DNA from: JBCCMB01 sp039026555
GTDB taxonomy: Bacteria > Pseudomonadota > Alphaproteobacteria > Caulobacterales > Hyphomonadaceae
Direction: 5' to 3'
Assembly (NCBI GenBank): GCA_039026555.1
Contig: JBCCMB010000054.1
Span: 1 to 16,592 of the forward strand
DNA: 16,592 nt
Shown: positions 14,944 through 16,592 of the stretch, in pieces
Numbering within the stretch: position 1 is the first letter of the stretch
Layout: every line of letters begins with the position of its first letter
Notes under the pieces: generated by a model
The model's input: the letters and a program-made list of their open reading frames with translations, nothing else
Told to the model about the DNA's origin: nothing
Database searches by the model: none
Made by a program: the position numbers and the translations under genes

Positions 14944-15104
14944 ATCAAGGACAATTTATTTGTAGGTTGCCGCCGACATATCCGAGGGCTGAAACAACTA
15001 AATTTGATCCTTTGATTTAAGGTGATCGATTTCGCGTCGATACGACGTTATGTTGCGGCCACGCAGATATAAGGGTGAGAAAACGTGTTGGGAGGTCGTT
15101 TTGT

Positions 15105-15812
15105 ATGAGCGGTAAAGTCTATGAGAGCGCAGCGGCGGCGCTGGATGGGGTCTTGAAGGACGGAATGGTGATCGCTGCCGGGGGGTTTGGCCTCTGCGGC
15201 ATTCCAGAATTGTCGATTGCGGCGATCCGAGACGCCGGCACACAGGATCTGACGGTTTATTCGAACAATGCCGGCGTTGATGATTTTGGCCTCGGCCTTT
15301 TGCTTCAGACGCGCCAGATCAAGAAGATGTGCTCATCCTATGTCGGCGAGAATGATTTGTTCATGCAGCAATATCTCTCAGGCGAACTTGAGCTGGAGTT
15401 TAATCCGCAAGGCACGTTGGCCGAACGCATGCGCGCCGGCGGCGCCGGCATTCCGGGTTTCTACACCAAAACCGGCGTGGGAACGGTGATCGCAGACGGC
15501 AAGGAACACAAGGAATTCGACGGCGAAACCTATATCATGGAGACAGGCATTTTCGCCGATCTTTCCATCGTCAAAGCGTGGAAAGCTGACAAAACGGGCA
15601 ACGCGATCTTCCGCAAGACGGCGCGCAATTTTAACCACCCGGCCGCGACATGCGGAAAGGTCTGCGTGATGGAGGTCGAAGAAATCGTCGAGCCCGGCGA
15701 GCTGGATCCGGACTCGATTCACATCCCCGGCATCTTCGTGCACCGCATCGTGCAGGGGGAGTTTGAAAAGCGAATTGAACAACGAACCGTGCGCAAGCGG
15801 GAGGACGCATAA
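15105..15812 (+). CDS. scoA: 3-oxoacid CoA-transferase, subunit A
   Basis: A 235-residue alpha subunit of a family I CoA-transferase. It shows the glycine-rich signature GGFGLCGIPE (26-35), LTVYSNNAGVDDFGLGLLLQ, KKMCSSYVGEN and AGIPGFYTKTGVGTVIADGK, all typical of succinyl-CoA:3-ketoacid CoA-transferase subunit A (also annotated AtoD or PcaI-like). The heterodimer moves CoA from succinyl-CoA to acetoacetate or another 3-oxoacid, in ketone-body use, polyhydroxybutyrate turnover or aromatic ring-cleavage product activation. The start at 15105 is chosen because GGAGG lies at 15091-15095, 9 bases upstream; an in-frame start at 15075 would add ten basic residues. TAATG overlap couples it to subunit B. 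Choice among succinyl-CoA:acetoacetate and beta-ketoadipate substrates cannot be made from sequence alone, though the former looks more likely. Confidence 0.93.
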   Translation: MSGKVYESAAAALDGVLKDGMVIAAGGFGLCGIPELSIAAIRDAGTQDLTVYSNNAGVDDFGLGLLLQTRQIKKMCSSYVGENDLFMQQYLSGELELEFNPQGTLAERMRAGGAGIPGFYTKTGVGTVIADGKEHKEFDGETYIMETGIFADLSIVKAWKADKTGNAIFRKTARNFNHPAATCGKVCVMEVEEIVEPGELDPDSIHIPGIFVHRIVQGEFEKRIEQRTVRKREDA

Positions 15813-16441
15813 TGCCCTGGACTCGCGATCAGATGGCGGCGCGCGCCGCGCAAGAGCTTGAAGACGGCATGTATGTCAATCTTGGGATCGGCATCCCGAC
15901 GCTTGTCGCCAACCACATTCCCGACGGCATGACCGTCACGCTGCAATCGGAGAACGGCATGCTGGGAATGGGCCCTTTTCCTTATGAGGGCGAGGAGGAC
16001 CCGGACCTCATCAACGCCGGCAAGCAGACAATTACGGAATTGCCGCACACGGGCTATTTCGACAGCGCCACAAGTTTCGGCATGATCCGCGGCGGTAAGA
16101 TCGCTATGGCGATCCTTGGCGCTATGGAAGTGGCGGAGAATGGCGATCTCGCCAATTGGATGATCCCGGGTAAGCTCGTCAAAGGCATGGGCGGCGCAAT
16201 GGACCTGGTCGCTGGGGTTGGCCGCGTTGTGGTCATTTCCGACCACAACTCCAAAAACGGCGCGCCGAAGCTGATCAAAGAATGCACGCTTCCACTGACT
16301 GGTAAGAATGTGGTCGATCGCGTCATCACCGATCTGGGTGTTTTCGACGTGGTGGAAGGCGGCTTGAAAGTAGTCGAGCTTGCGCCGGAGGTCACAATGG
16401 ACGAGGTGCGTGAAAAGACCGAAGCCGCCTTAGTCGCGTAA
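15812..16441 (+). CDS. scoB: 3-oxoacid CoA-transferase, subunit B
   Basis: A 209-residue beta subunit of the same enzyme. YVNLGIGIPTLVANHI (21-36) and LQSENGMLGMGPFPY (44-58) are the family signatures; Glu47 in SENG is the catalytic glutamate that forms the enzyme-CoA thioester. GGAMDLVAGVGRVVV and the C-terminal TDLGVFDVVEGGLKVVELAP are also characteristic. It starts one base inside the subunit A stop (TAATG), so translation of the two subunits is coupled and stoichiometric. A GC-rich hairpin follows 14 bases after the stop. Full length and intact. Confidence 0.95.
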   Translation: MPWTRDQMAARAAQELEDGMYVNLGIGIPTLVANHIPDGMTVTLQSENGMLGMGPFPYEGEEDPDLINAGKQTITELPHTGYFDSATSFGMIRGGKIAMAILGAMEVAENGDLANWMIPGKLVKGMGGAMDLVAGVGRVVVISDHNSKNGAPKLIKECTLPLTGKNVVDRVITDLGVFDVVEGGLKVVELAPEVTMDEVREKTEAALVA

Positions 16442-16454
16442 TGGCGTTTTAGAA

Positions 16455-16483
16455 CGCGACGCCGTTTCAGAGCCGGCGTCGCG
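16455..16483. terminator. GC-rich hairpin between scoB and the converging partial gene
   Basis: CGCGACGCCG (16455-16464) and CGGCGTCGCG (16474-16483) form a perfect 10-bp stem with a 9-base loop. There is no proper U tract on either side, only TTTT at 16447-16450 (AAAA on the minus strand), so it is a weak or bidirectional terminator, or an mRNA-stabilising 3' structure. Confidence 0.5.
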
Positions 16484-16501
16484 CCGCCCGATTACGTACA
16501 A

Positions 16502-16592
16502 TTAGTTAGGCTCGGTCGACACGCGCGGGGTGTTGGCGGCGCAGACAAAGCGCTGGAACCCAATCGTATGTTTGTGCTTTGACAAATGACAA
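16502..16592 (-). CDS. C-terminal fragment of an unidentified protein, cut by the window edge
   Basis: A minus-strand frame is open from the window edge to a TAA at 16504-16502 and gives 29 residues ending GFQRFVCAANTPRVSTEPN. The composition looks like a real protein tail, and convergent placement after the scoB hairpin makes sense. The other two minus-strand frames also stay open over most of this short span, so evidence is thin. No family recognised. Confidence 0.35.
   Translation of the reverse strand, partial: CHLSKHKHTIGFQRFVCAANTPRVSTEPN

Noticed and set aside
15005..15034. A second TGATCC as a possible ECF11 promoter before scoA
   Set aside because: TGATCC is at 15005-15010, but 18 bp further on the sequence is ATTTCG, not a TAAG-like -10, and TAAG occurs only about 7 bases away.

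Overview
The window looks like chromosomal DNA from an alphaproteobacterium, probably a marine or oligotrophic relative of the Caulobacterales, Maricaulales or Parvularculales. The evidence is its moderately high GC, the LPS core genes of Gram-negative type, the gene families present, and a promoter resembling those read by the alphaproteobacterial RpoE/ChrR (ECF11) sigma factor. The genus cannot be settled from sequence alone. Genes are densely packed with several 1-4 bp overlaps. No IS element, CRISPR array, rRNA or convincing tRNA was seen.

Left part (1-2673, plus strand): a DUF1800 gene that starts upstream of the window, followed by a Tat-exported DUF1501 gene. This is a common exported pair of unknown function.

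Positions 2682-7525 (minus strand): a compact four-gene operon, read as DNA photolyase, FAD-dependent oxidoreductase, DUF1365 protein, then a cyclopropane-fatty-acid-synthase-like methyltransferase. Upstream of the photolyase lies TGATCC, an 18-bp spacer and TAAACA, a close match to ECF11 promoters of the singlet-oxygen response. The inferred role is repair and lipid remodelling under light or singlet oxygen. The methyltransferase lacks the histidine that helps bind bicarbonate in classical cyclopropane synthases, so its product may not be a cyclopropane lipid.

Positions 7671-10195 (plus strand): inner-core LPS precursor genes kdsA (metal-type Kdo-8-phosphate synthase) and hldE (bifunctional heptose kinase/adenylyltransferase), then a 57-residue ORF overlapping hldE by four bases.

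Positions 10554-11909 (plus strand): malonyl-CoA decarboxylase, flanked by 358 bp and 142 to 289 bp of sequence with no confident gene.

Right part (12199-16441): a candidate aromatic or xenobiotic module. A DAPG-hydrolase-like C-C hydrolase gene (minus) diverges from a TetR regulator (plus), and between them is a perfect 10-7-10 inverted repeat, the likely operator. A glutathione S-transferase resembling the reductive dechlorinase LinD converges on the TetR gene. Divergent from the GST are the two subunits of a 3-oxoacid CoA-transferase. The hydrolase, GST and CoA-transferase could plausibly act on phenolic ketones or haloaromatics and their beta-ketoacid products, but this joint role is inference. 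At the right edge a hairpin and the C-terminus of a converging minus-strand gene are visible.
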